The notes below the pieces were generated by a model. It was given only the letters and a program-made list of their open reading frames with translations, ran no database searches and was not told the DNA's origin. A stretch of DNA of 27,772 bases from Carex sylvatica (lineage: Eukaryota; Streptophyta; Magnoliopsida; Poales; Cyperaceae). How positions within the stretch are numbered: position 1 is the stretch's first letter; the number at the start of each line of letters is the position of its first letter. The stretch spans positions 1 through 27,772 of the forward strand of contig CAXKVR010000736.1 in assembly GCA_964058845.1 (NCBI GenBank), given 5' to 3'. This document shows, in pieces, positions 8,549 through 18,871 of the stretch. A program made the position numbers and the translations under genes.

Positions 8549-9399
8549 CATAACTAAAAGTCATGCCATAAAGAAAGGATTTACCAAAATGCAAGGGTTC
8601 GGAATCCTCATTGTGCTCTACCGATCTACCACTAAGTGCCAGAAAGCATTTACCTTAAAAATTTAATTATACTACCCTGACTAAAGCTAGGGTTTTCAAT
8701 GACGCAAGAGAAGAGAAGAGGTATCAGAAGTCGAAGGACCTATGGGCTGGGGTTGCAATGATGTTTTAAATTTTAGAGATACATACTGGGTTATTTCAGC
8801 TTTTCACAATGGCAGAACGAAATTATTTTTCAATTTAAGTAAGAAAAAAAATTAAAAATAAGACTTAAAACAATCCAAGTCCGAATGTGACAAAAGGAAG
8901 GTACAACACTTCCAACGTCAAAATTCGTAATAATATTTACAATTTTATCTCTCTTTGTTCTTTGTTTTTATTTTACAAGATGTTATATTTTCTAAATTTA
9001 GTTGTGTATTTTACAATTTTATTCACCGATGTTTACTCTCGTAAAACTATATATAGTTTCTAAATTGAATACTTGACGTAATTTTTAATTACCTTTACTT
9101 GTTGCTTAAATATTTGTTGTTATTTACTTTATTTTTAGTGCGCTTCTTTTATATATATAATTTGAATTGGAATATGTCAAAAATACCAACATAAATTAAG
9201 AGGAAATTAACTTGAATTGTTATTAGGTATTGCGTAAACAAAAAAACTATAGGAACTTAGACTTTAACCCAACTTTCTTAGAATCTAGATTATAAAAAAA
9301 GATTAGATTGATACTCAAAACGACAGATTAGATCGATACTCAAAACAACATAAACCATAGTATTTTAGACTAATCTAAAATAATATAGAATAATCCAAT
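8549..9399. other. Intergenic AT-rich DNA, nothing recognised
   Basis: No coding region, terminal repeat or RNA gene is visible. A small imperfect direct repeat (GATTAGAT.GATACTCAAAAC) occurs twice at 9300-9347. The stretch joins the decayed 3' end of the split GRAS pseudogene. Confidence 0.4.
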
Positions 9400-9979
9400 A
9401 AGCTCTACATAATATTGGTGCTGCAACTTTCACTATAAGGACTTCATCATTATTAATACGAAGATCCTCAATATAGGATTCCCACCTGGAGGCAATCCCT
9501 TGATACTCAGGGAAAGCTAAAACCCCGAGCATAATCTTCCAACCTCTTTCTTGTCTCCTTGATTCTTTGAGCAGGGTCAAAGCACGGTTGAGACAAATCT
9601 TGGATTAGAGATGGCCAACGAAATCCAAAAGCAATGCCAAAATCAATTACATGAATTTTTGATGCAGAATGCTCTCGTTAATTAGAAAAATGATAGAAAC
9701 TCACAATATCGTGGATATCCTCATAGACATATGATATAGCTTTAAAATGTTGGTGGTGCATAACGGTCTCGTGATAAGTTGGCAATAGGTTTCACTCCCT
9801 TATTTGTTTAAATTGTGCCTCAAGCTCATCGGCAAGAATCGAGGAAAGCCTTTGGACCCCGTCACCAATATATAGGATAGGCTTGCTTCCTTCATTATTT
9901 GTTTAATTAGATGTGGAGTTGATTTATTATTGTTAATTGTTACCCCCTGTGCACAAGAGATGAGGATAGATTTAAGATT
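9400..9979 (-). pseudogene. Split GRAS pseudogene, downstream part
   Basis: Read on the minus strand from 9979, this continues the pseudogene interrupted at 20276. Recognisable pieces in order are a NLK.ILISCAQ-like leucine region I start, LIKQIMKEAS, KIHVIDFGIAFGFRWPSLIQ (VHIID motif, about 9610-9665), a CFDPAQRIKET.KRLEDYAR stretch, EYQGIASRWES and NNDEVLIV. There are several frameshifts, and a deletion of about 17 codons just after SLIQ. Homology ends near 9400, so the PFYRE and SAW regions are gone. The first five bases read (9975-9979) are the target duplication of the copia insertion. Confidence 0.85.
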
Positions 9980-10256
9980 TGTTGAAAATAAAGCTTGAAC
10001 TCAGAGACAATCTCATCATTGGTCAACAGCCCAGATTGAATCAAGTATAACACTAGATTTAGAATTATATCCAACGTTATCTTGATATATTCATTTGTAT
10101 TAAACATACCAAAGATGAAAAAGTAGACAACGGTAAAATTAACCGCTATATTAGCCTCTGTAATATAAATAGCGATACACACTGTACAGAAAAATGTATT
10201 AATGAAATTCAATCATATTCATCATTCTTCCGCATACTATTTCTCAAAAACTAACA
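9980..10256 (+). repeat. 5' LTR of copia element
   Basis: This LTR is 277 bp, begins TGTTGAAAATAAAGC and ends AAAACTAACA, and is collinear with 19999-20275. It is preceded by AGATT, the target duplication. The U3/R promoter is presumably around TAATATAAATAGCG (10159-10172), a TATA-like sequence. Confidence 0.95.
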
Positions 10257-10268
10257 TGGTATCAGAGC
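10257..10268 (+). other. Primer-binding site for initiator methionine tRNA
   Basis: TGGTATCAGAGC directly abuts the 5' LTR. It is the usual minus-strand priming site of plant copia elements, complementary to the 3' end of the initiator tRNA. Confidence 0.93.
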
Positions 10269-10438
10269 TGGTACCGATTCTGTACCAGTAAACAAACCAC
10301 AAAGAGGGAGAAGAACCAAGAGCCAAGTGATCACCTCTTTGCATAAACCAGAATAGCTGGTTACAAAATCTCCAAAGCATACGAACCAGCAAGGGGCAAA
10401 AATACAAGAAAATCCCTTCCAAAAAGCAGTACCAGAAA

Positions 10439-10666
10439 ATGCTGTTACAAAACCGAAATTACCTTGAAATCATGACATATCAACCTGAAATTCTTCAACA
10501 GACAAAAAAGTTGATCGATTTTATAAGAAGAAATCAAAACCTTCAAAAGCCTAAAGAGAGAGGCGGAGAAGAAGAGAGATGTGGTAATTGCAAGAAAATC
10601 GGGCACAGGAAGGAGGGTTGTTGGTTTCTACACCCCCATCTGCGACCAGCCCGGAGAGGAGATTGA
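10439..10666 (+). pseudogene. Copia gag remnant with zinc knuckle
   Basis: The frame ends with a retroviral-type zinc knuckle, C-x2-C-x4-H-x4-C (CGNCKKIGHRKEGC, about 10579-10620). It is preceded by a short charged region and followed by a stop at 10664-10666. Only about 480 bp separate the primer site from the hAT insertion, and about 200 bp separate the hAT element from the protease motif. Most of the usual gag capsid-like domain is therefore absent. The start chosen is simply the first ATG of the open frame and may not be real. Confidence 0.7.
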
Positions 10667-10739
10667 GCAGACAGAGAAGGGGAGAAGAATGTTGGCATCT
10701 CAAGCGGCGGAGACAGGAGAAAATTTTCTTCGCTGGGAG

Positions 10740-11082
10740 TAGTGAAATGCAAAAACCCGGCCCGTACCCGACCCGCCCGTGCCCAGTACCCGGGGGTACC
10801 CGTGTCCGAGCCCGGGTATGGGTCGGGTAAATGGGTACACAGGTACGGGCATAAAACGGGTAGGGTACGGTTATTTGGTTCAATACCCGGACAAATCTGG
10901 CCCGAATTACGTCCGTACCCGCCCGACCCGACCCGGCACCCGACCCGTACCCGTACTCGACCCGTACCCATACTCGACCCGTTAAAAATTCAAATTTTTT
11001 TGAAATTTCGAATTTGCCGCCGGTTCAACCGGGCCCGGACCGGTCTAATCAAATCCGACCGGTCGGACCCACCGTCCCGTCG
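10740..11082. repeat. hAT left terminal and subterminal repeat region
   Basis: After the terminal bases, 10754-10985 is built from short ACCCG, CCCGTACCCG and GGGTACGGG words on both strands. Such words can fold on themselves and are typical of transposase-binding subterminal regions in this group. A GGTTCAACCGGGCCC.GACCGGTC palindrome-rich stretch (11022-11080) follows, ending in a T run of about 21. Long open frames across this part are artefacts of the repeat. Confidence 0.8.
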
Positions 11083-11130
11083 GTTTTTTTTTTTTTTTTT
11101 TTTCAAATCTTATTCCCTCCCAATATTTTC

Positions 11131-11138
11131 TTTAAATA
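11131..11138 (+). promoter_or_regulatory. Possible TATA box of the hAT transposase gene
   Basis: TTTAAATA is followed about 25-40 bp later by a CT-rich tract (CTCATTCTCTCATCTCTCA) that resembles a plant leader. It lies between the left subterminal repeats and the transposase frame, on the coding strand. The assignment rests on position and composition only. Confidence 0.35.
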
Positions 11139-11542
11139 CCCCCTCTTCCTCTCAAAAAATTCACACTCTCATTCTCTCATCTCTCATTCTCTCAATCTCA
11201 ATTCTCAAATTTAATTATTCATCATTTTTTAATTTATTGTTTAAAAAAATATATAGTTGTAAATTTAATTCATTATACAAATCCGCAAACGGAATTACGA
11301 ACTTCGGCACTTCCCGCAAAATTTTTTTGCGAGATTTAAAGATAACATTTATTTCATTTTAGATTAATTTATTTTTGTAGAGTACATTTAGTTTATGCTA
11401 GATTTATTGAATATTAAGTAATTAGATTTGTCATTTGTTAGGTTTGTTAAATTTATTAAGTAATTAGATTTGTTAGATTTATTGAATAAGTTAGATTTAT
11501 TTAGTTTATGTTAGATTTGAATATGTCAAGTAATTATATTTG

Positions 11543-11694
11543 TTTTTAATTTCTGTTTTTTAAATTCTGTTTTTTAATTTCTGTTTTTTAATTTCTGTTT
11601 TTTAATTTCTGTTTTTTAAATTCTGTTTTATTCTGTTTTTTAAATTCTGTTTTTTAATTTTTGTTTTTTAAATTATGTTTTTTTAAAATAGGTT
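11543..11694 (+). repeat. First block of the 14-bp T-rich minisatellite in hAT
   Basis: About eleven units of TTTTTTAATTTCTG or TTTTTTAAATTCTG, some shortened by one or two bases. The block is preceded by ATATGTCAAGTAATTATATTTG. That sequence recurs after the block, as ATATGTGAAGTGATTATATTTG near 11711, and again in altered form near 12796. Confidence 0.93.
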
Positions 11695-11771
11695 AGTTTT
11701 ATAGATTTGAATATGTGAAGTGATTATATTTGTTTTGAATAGGTTAGATTTATTTTTCAAAATTCGGATTT

Positions 11772-12735
11772 ATTTTTAAATTATGTTTTTTAATTTCTGT
11801 TTTTTAATTTCTGTTTTTTAATTTCTGTTTTTTAAATTCTGTTTTTTAAATTCTGTTTTTTAAATTCTGTGTTTTAATTTCTGTTTTTTAAATTCTGTTG
11901 TTTAATTTCTGTTTTTTAAATTCTGTTTTTTAAATTCTGTTTTTTAATTTCTGTTTTTTAATTTCTGTTGTTTAATTTCTGTTTTTTAATTTCTGTTTTT
12001 TAATTTCTGTTTTTTAATTTCTGTTTTTTAATTTCTGTTTTTTAAATTCTGTTTTTTTATTTCTGTTTTTTAATTTCTGTTTTTTAAATTCTGTTTTTTA
12101 AATTCTGTTTTTAAATTCTGTTTTTTAATTTCTGTATTTTAATTTCTGTTTTTTAATTTCTGTTTTTTAAATTCTGTTTTTTAAATTCTGTTTTTTAATT
12201 TCTGTATTTTAAATTCTGTTTTTTAGTTTCTGTTTTTTAAATTCTGTTTTTTAAATTCTGTTTTTTAAATTCTGTTTTTTAATTTCTGTTTTTTAATTTC
12301 TGTTTTTTAATTTCTGTTTTTAAATTCTGTTTTTTAAATTCTGTTTTTTAATTTCTGTTTTTTAATTTCTGTTTTTTAAATTCTGTTTTTTAAATTCTGT
12401 TTTTTAATTTCTGTTTTTTAAATTCTGTTTTTTAATTTCTGTTTTTTAATTTCTGTTTTTTAATTTCTGTTTTTTAATTTCTGTTTTTTAAATTCTGTTA
12501 TTTAAATTCTGTTTTTTAATTTCTGTTTTTTAATTTCTGTTTTTTAATTTCTGTTTTTTAATTTCTGGTTTTTAATTTCTGTTTTTTAAATTCTATTTTT
12601 TAAATTCTGTTTTTTAAATTCTGTTTTTTAAATTCTGTTTTTTAATTTCTGTTTTTTAAATTCTGTTTTTTAATTGCTGTTTTTTAATTGCTGTTTTTTA
12701 ATTTCTGATTTTTAATTTCTGTTTTTTATTTTTCA
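11772..12735 (+). repeat. Second, long block of the 14-bp T-rich minisatellite in hAT
   Basis: About 68 further units occupy roughly 960 bp. Two forms differing at a single base (AATTTC or AAATTC) are interspersed without a fixed order. Rare variants include TGTTGTTT, GTATTTT, AATTGC and units one base short. Every unit contains TAA, so the array cannot be coding. It lies in the presumed leader or first intron of the transposase gene, about 100 bp before the first transposase codons. Confidence 0.95.
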
Positions 12736-12837
12736 ATGTATGTTAGAATTATTTTGAATAGGTGAAATAAAAAGGTTACATATATTTTTTTAATATGTCG
12801 AGTAATTTACATTTATTATTTTGAATAGGTTTAATAA

Positions 12838-15387
12838 ATGCCATCTCATCGTGATTTCGTGCAAGGTGACATCGCGAGACTGTCGGCCGATATTTTTGGC
12901 CCGTCAATACCAAATTATCCACAAAATTATCCACAAAGTTCCTCCCAAATTGCACCACCTAATTATCCACCTAATTATCCACAAAATTATCCACCAAATT
13001 ATCAAAGAAGGGACCAAATGCTAGATTTAAATTATCAACAACCCCCACAAATGAATGCACCGCCACCGTATTATACTTCAAACGATCCAAATGTATACAT
13101 TCCACGAAAAACACTTCAACCGACACTACATTATACATATGGAGGCATTGGCTCTTCTTCTGTAGCATCGAGTTAATTCACTGACACTGCTCCTGTAGGA
13201 GGTACACCTTCGACAGGTGAACCTGAAATTCAAGAAGAAGTTGTCCCTCCTTCGACAAGTGATCCGTCGCAAGAACCAGCAGGAAAGAAGACTAAAAGAC
13301 CTCCTCCCGAATACAATCAACTGTGGGCGAAATTTTACAATATTACCAGAGGGAATGGCAACATTATGAATTTTCTACAATGTAAGGTAAAAAATTGCCG
13401 AAAAACTTTTGAGTATAAACAAACTAGTGGTATGAGTAGTTTTAAGAGACATGCCGCAATGCACGAAAAAAAGGGTGAGGTTCCAACTGAAAATCCTGAA
13501 CCGAGACAAATCCAAACCCTTATAAACGCGAATAGTAACAGAACAAATCCAAAATTCGATGAATAAAAAATTCTTAGTGAATTGACCCGGTACATTACCC
13601 ATAAAGAACAACCAATAAGTATGGGTGGTTGCACGAGTTTTGCCCAGTTATGCATTCGGGGGTTAGGTCAACCAATGTACAAGAGGATCCATCATAGAAA
13701 GATGGTTAGTGAAATAAAAAATCAGTTTACCTCGACCAAAAACGACCTTAAAGCTCAATTTGCATACCAAAACAATAAGGTGTCAATTACCTCCGATATA
13801 TGGACTGCCGGTAAACATGGCCTTGGGTACTCTTGTATTACCGGCCATTGGATCGATGATCATTGGGTATTACAAAACAGAATATTTAGTTTTCGAGTTT
13901 TGGATTCCCCCCACACTGCAAATGTAATTTTCAAATCTATTATTGAGGTTTTAGAAGAGTATAACCTTAAGAGGAATTTGGGTAACAAGGTTTTTTCTAT
14001 ATCTTTCGATAATGCTAGCAACAACATTGCTTCCATTGAGATTTTTAAACGGTCACTAAACCTGATCATGAATGGTGAAATGTTTCACCAAAAGTGTGCT
14101 TGCCACGTTCTTAACCTCGTCGTGAAGAACAGAAGCCGTAAAACTATTGATAATTAAATTTAAGAATGCCCTCAACCACATTGTTTCAAACCAAGAAAGA
14201 AAACAACAGTTTGTTGCATTATGCATCACCTATAGATTGAGCAAGTTGAAGGTACCTTGGGATATAGATACCCGTTGGAACTCAACATATAGGTTGTTGA
14301 ACCGATGCCTTCATTACAAAGCTGTCATAGGGGAGTTTTTGAGAAGCTCTAACCCCGAGGCATTGCAATTCGAACTCATTGACGAAGAATGGGATAAACT
14401 GCAAAGGCTTAGCAAATTCCTAGGGATCTTTTTTACTGCAACCGTTCAACTATCATGCTCGTACTCACCGACATCGTTTGAGTTGCTGAGACATCTCTAT
14501 GACATCTCCAAGGTGTATTGCGAATTGGAACAAGCTGAAATCTATGATGCATCTCTCACGCCAATTGTAGATGCCATGAAACAAAAATTCCTAAAATATT
14601 GAGAAGATGTACCTCTCCTAGCCATTATCGCAAACTGCCTCCACCCGGCATAAAAGAAGTTTTACACAATCAAAGTAGTTGAGAGGTACAAACAGAATTT
14701 ACATTTAGACTCAACCGGGGTGGAGGCTTACGTGAATTCGAAGTTCGATGAGATGTTTAACATATACCACTCAAGAATGAGTGACAACCGAAACCCAGCT
14801 TCGTCCCGTGCCGCCCCTAGGTATGAATATAAATATACATGTGCTTTCAATCTTTATTATTTATAATATCTACATTATTTGTCCACTAATTTTTTTAATT
14901 GTTTAATAGTTCCACTTCTAGGAGCACTAGCAGTGGCGGATTATTAGCAGATTTTCAGTCGGAGAGCCAACCGCACACATCCACAAACGAGTTATTGGGC
15001 TATATATCGATGATCAACGAAAGTGAACAAGGACTTGACGTGATGGAATAGTGGATGAGGCATCAAAGTTTCTTGCTAACGCTGGCGATGATGGCCCGCG
15101 ACGTATTTGCCGTGCCCGTATCAACCGTCCCTTCTGAAATTTGTTTTAGTTCGGCGAACAAGATCCTCTCCGATAAACGAAGTAAGTTGGGTGCACATGT
15201 TTTTGAGAGACTTGTGTGCTTGAAGGATTGGATTGCTGCTGAAGAGCGTACGCAACATGTGCCTCAACAACCGTCATCATCTGAAGCCGACACTGAAGAA
15301 AGTGGTACCGAGGCGCGATGCGAGGCTAATTCGGATTCTGACGGTGCCGAAGAGAGCGAACAATGGTATATGAATCCAAACTACTAA
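12838..15387 (+). pseudogene. hAT transposase gene, BED-finger type, inactivated
   Basis: A nearly complete transposase can be followed across broken frames. The N-terminus (12838) carries NYPP/NYPQ repeats. A BED-type finger follows (C at 13381 and 13396, H at 13450 and 13462). Next come the SDIWTAG motif (about 13793), SFDNASNN and CHVLNLVVK (about 14000-14125), the DIDTRWNSTYRLL motif (about 14258), and the C-terminal dimerisation region AVPVSTVPSEICFS...WIAAEE (15100-15246). The organisation matches RICESLEEPER/DAYSLEEPER-type hAT proteins. In-frame stops fall at 13174, 13564, 14600, 14651 and 15049, with a frameshift near 14150. One intron (14821-14909) restores the frame between the middle and C-terminal parts. 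No domestication is suggested, because the breaks are spread over the whole gene. Confidence 0.9.
14821..14909 (+). other. Predicted intron of the hAT transposase gene
   Basis: An 89-bp AT-rich interval starts GTATGAAT and ends TTTAATAG. Joining its flanks within one codon (AG|T) links the ...SSRAAPR side to the STSRSTSSGG side and moves the reading frame into the one used by the dimerisation domain. This supports a genuine GT-AG intron that is still unspliced in the inserted DNA. Confidence 0.75.
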
Positions 15388-16059
15388 ATAGGGAGTGTCG
15401 GTATAATTTTCTAACCTCTTTTAATCTTTATGGTTATTTTTTAAATTATAAATTTCTAAACATTTAAATTAATTTTTAAATTACCTATTTTAAAGAAGAA
15501 TTACTAACAAAAAAAAAGTTAGAACTCCGCCTATGTTATTTTACATAGCCGGTCTCAAGCCCGGAATTAAGGAGGAGGGTAACTTTTATTTTTTAATCTA
15601 TTATTTTAAAATAATTCATAATTATTTTTAAAGTAATTGATTTAAGAAATTTTTTATTTTTCTTTTTTCTTTTAAAGTTTCTGATTTAATTATATTTTTG
15701 ATTTATATTTTATGTAACCTATTAAAAATAAATGAACGTTTATAAAATATATTATAGATATAAATAAATTATGAAGCTATTTAATTGGAATGAAAATTTG
15801 AAAATAAAATAAAATGACTGGTGTAAAGAAATAAATAAATACATTTGTATTTAGCCGAATAAATATACAAATTTTCGCATGAATAATTTTTATATATAAG
15901 TTACAAATTTTATTTATTTATATACACTATTTGATATTGAACTATTTTGATTTTAAAAGTCGAATTATAAACACGTAATGATATTCGTACAACACCATAA
16001 AAAAATAACAGAAAAAAAAAAACAGAAAAAAAAACAGAGAAAAAAAAAAAAAAAAAAAC
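15388..16059. other. hAT 3' untranslated and AT-rich region
   Basis: This stretch lies between the transposase stop and the right subterminal repeats. It is AT-rich, has no coding capacity, and ends in long A runs interrupted by CAG (about 16009-16059). The A runs mirror the T run next to the left subterminal repeats. Confidence 0.6.
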
Positions 16060-16268
16060 CGGACCGGGTACCTTACCCGGACCGCCCTGCCCGTCAAGGA
16101 TACCACGGGCACGGGTATAAGACGGGCAGGGTACGGGTTTTGAAAAAAATACCCGTGATACCCGACCCGTGATATCCGTATACCCGTGATACCCGTACCC
16201 GACCCATACCCGTACCCGACCTCGGGTATACCCTACCCGCCCGGCCCGTACCCGTTAGCAAACCCCTA
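16060..16268. repeat. hAT right terminal and subterminal repeat region
   Basis: This is a dense array of ACCCG, TACCCGTGATACCCG and GGGTATAAGACGGGC words ending GTTAGCAAACCCCTA at the element boundary. It pairs in type with the left end (10740-11082), although the strand bias of the repeats nearest the two termini differs. Confidence 0.8.
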
Positions 16269-16382
16269 GCTGGGAGAAACAAGAAAACCCAGGGGGAGTA
16301 AATGGTGCCTCAAATGGGAGAAAATGAGAAACGTGAGGCGGGTCATACCAACCCGCTGAAGAAGGAGCAGGATCTGATGTAA

Positions 16383-16980
16383 TTGTTAATTCAATGTCTT
16401 TCCATGCTGCTCACCAAACTAAACAATCAAACAAGGACATGTGGTATTGCTTTGAACTCTACTAAATTTATTTCATTTGACAAATTAATCGTTGATACAG
16501 GAGCAACTGACCACATGATTCGTAATAAAAATATTTTTAACAATCTAGATTTATCCCAAAATAATCAACATATTTTAGTTGCAAATGGAACAAAAGTATC
16601 TATTAATGGGGTTGGAACTATTAATTTATTCTCTAAACAAATTTCAAATGTTTTATATTTAGAAACATTTACAGCAAATTTAATTTCGGTAAGTAAAATT
16701 ACTCAAGAATTAGATTGTGATGTTATCTTTACAAAAACTAATGTAAAATTTCAAGATAGGAAAAATGGAAAAATAATCGGTGAAGGATTTTGTGAAAATG
16801 GACTTTATATTTTGAATTATTCAAAAATTAATTTGTGTGCTACAAAAGAAATTAATGAAAGTAAATTATGACATAAAAGACTTGGGGATTCCTCTGATAA
16901 AGTCTTAAAGTCGTTACTAAATTTTTCTAATATAAATTGTGATAGTTGTGATATATGTAAATATGCAAAGCAAACAACTC
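16383..16980 (+). pseudogene. Copia pol: protease and pre-integrase zinc region, inactivated
   Basis: The aspartic protease active site reads VDTGATDHM (about 16488-16515), followed by the usual VANG, SNVLY and NLISVSK landmarks. After the stop at 16869-16871, where copia proteins normally have tryptophan, the zinc-binding pre-integrase segment continues as HKRLGDSS...CDSCDICKYAKQ. A one-base loss near 16977 then shifts the frame into the integrase. Confidence 0.88.
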
Positions 16981-18060
16981 CCATTTAAATTATCTAATAG
17001 TAAAAGTCAAAAGCCCTTTGAATTAATTCATTCTGATGTGTGATGTCCAGCTTCTATCATATTATATAATGGATATAGATATTTTGTTCTATTTATAGAT
17101 GATTTCTCTCGTATCACTAGGTTATATTTACTTAAATCAAAAAATGAAGTTTTTTCATGTTTTCAAAAATATGTTAATTTTGTAGAAAATCAATTTAATG
17201 AAAAAATTAAAATTTTTAGATCCGACAACGGCACAGAATTTGTAAATAATAATTTTTCACATTATTTAAAACATAAAGACATTTTACATCAAACAACTTG
17301 TGTAAATACTCTCGAGCAAAATGGAATTTCGGAAAGAAAAATAGACACCTTTTAGAGAAAACAAAATCACTTTTGTTCCAAAATAATGTTCCAAAGGAAT
17401 ATTGGTCGGATACAGTACTTACCGTCGTATATTTAATTAATAGACTTCCTAGTGTTATATTAGAAAATAAAAGTCCAAGAGAAATTCTTTTTCAAAGAAA
17501 AATTAATATTGATCATTTAAGGATTTTCGGGTGTGTTGTTTTTGTTCATAAAAAAAATGATAAATTTGATTCCAATTCCATTAAAACTATTTTCTTAGGA
17601 TATTCTTCTCAAAAAAAGAGATATAAATGCTATGATCCTGTTAATAAAAAAATGTTCAGAGATGTTATTTTCAATGAAAATGAACCATATTTTAAAGAAA
17701 AAGAAGAAATAACAAATTCATTTACCATTGATCAAACTAGTATAGTTCTACCCCAGATACCTACAACAATTTCCTATAACAATGACCACCAAAACATTAT
17801 GGTTTTACCTCAAACATCTACACTGGAAAATGACAACCTGGAAACCGAACAACATGAGGTAAATGACCAAACAAGAGAATTAGATAATAATTATATTGAG
17901 AATGAAGAGGTGACGGTAAGGAGATCACCAAGAATAACTCAACCGTCTACGAGACTTAAGGACTACATAACATATAAGGTACAATATCCAATACAAAATT
18001 TTATTTCTTATGACAATATTTCATCTAATTACACCTTTCTAACTTCCATTGAAAAGGAAG
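16981..18060 (+). pseudogene. Copia pol: integrase, inactivated
   Basis: The integrase core is recognisable, with all three acidic residues in place: D in IDDFSR (17098-17103), D in RSDNGTEF (17224-17226) and E in ISERK (17332-17334). A stop at 17041-17043 replaces the tryptophan of the HSDVW motif, and a one-base deletion near 17336-17341 shifts the frame. The C-terminal part (GYSSQKKRYKCYDP, about 17600-17640) follows in the new frame. A variable linker leads to reverse transcriptase. Confidence 0.9.
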
Positions 18061-18871
18061 AAGAACCGCATAATTACCATGAGGCCAAACAAAATCCAAT
18101 TTGGTGCAAAGCCATGAAAGAAGAATTAATGGCTCTTGAAAAAAATAATACTTGGAAAATTGTACAATTACCAAAAAATAAAATACCTGTTGGTTGCAAA
18201 TGAGTTTACAAAACCAAATACAATTGTGATGGAACCGTAGAACGGTACAAAGCAATGTTAGTTGCCAAAGGATATACCTAAACATATGGTATAGACTACC
18301 ATGAAACTTTTGCACCAGTAGCAAAAATGAACACCATTAGAATTTTATTTTCAATTGTGGTAAACAATGGTTGGAACCTTTACCAAATAGATGTTAAAAA
18401 TGCATTCCTTCAAGGAACACTTGAAGAGGAGGTGTACATGACATTACCCCCGGTCATGAAAAAGAAAATATTTCTAACTTGGTATGTAGATTAAACAAGT
18501 CAATCTACAGACTAAAGCAATTTCCACGAGCATGGTATGGAAAACTAAGCTCTTATCTATTATCTTGTAATTTTTTAATTAGTAGCACTGACCACTCATT
18601 ATTCACAAAAAAAAAGTAAAGACTCCATCACTATAGTTTTAGTGTATGTAGATGATATAATAATTACCGGTAACAATTTAGAAGAAATCAAAAGTATTAA
18701 AACCAAATTAAAAAATAAATTTGAAATCAAAGATCCTGGCACCTAAAATATTTTTGGGAATAGAGGCATACTCAAAAAAGAGACTTTTTATTTCCCAAAG
18801 AAAATATATTTTGGATCTTTTGAAAGAAACTGATAAATTAGGTTGCAAACCGACATCCACTCCAATAGATA
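18061..18871 (+). pseudogene. Copia pol: reverse transcriptase, inactivated
   Basis: Landmarks are W..AM.EEL.ALE.N.TW (about 18100-18155), PVGCK then a stop at 18201-18203 in place of tryptophan, AKGYT then a stop at 18279-18281, the catalytic-D motif [12 protein letters not shown] (about 18379-18414) and the YVDD box (18645-18656). Frameshifts occur near 18450 and 18600-18620, and the segment after YVDD is also disturbed near 18740. Confidence 0.92.

Larger units (their letters stand above)
10740..16268 (+). mobile_element. hAT superfamily DNA transposon, 5529 bp, nested in copia gag
   Basis: The element is bounded by the 8-bp direct repeat GCTGGGAG (10732-10739 and 16269-16276), the target-site size of hAT elements. 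The ends are short, imperfect inverted repeats: TAGTGAAATGCAAAAACCCG on the left and TAGGGGTTTGCTAACGGG on the right, read inward. Both ends continue into dense CCCG/GGGT-type subterminal repeats. The interior holds a decayed BED-finger hAT transposase gene on the plus strand. The transposase reading frame is broken in several places, so present mobility would need a helper. Taking the hAT element and one target duplication out makes the flanking copia sequence contiguous. Confidence 0.93.

Noticed and set aside
10742..11362. Open frames of up to 206 codons over the left end of the hAT element
   Set aside because: The arginine/proline-rich peptides come from CCCG/GGGT repeats open in several frames and on both strands. 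They have no domain and sit in transposon subterminal sequence.
11543..12735. Possible CRISPR-like or satellite centromere array
   Set aside because: The 14-bp units are contiguous with no unique spacers, and the array lies entirely inside one hAT element in plant DNA.
12838..15387. Domesticated hAT transposase gene of the host
   Set aside because: Five in-frame stops and a frameshift disrupt the frame, and the element still has its termini and target duplication.
16255..16268. Telomere-like AAACCCCTA at the right hAT end
   Set aside because: It is a single occurrence, is not the CCCTAAA repeat, and is explained as the terminal inverted repeat of the hAT element.
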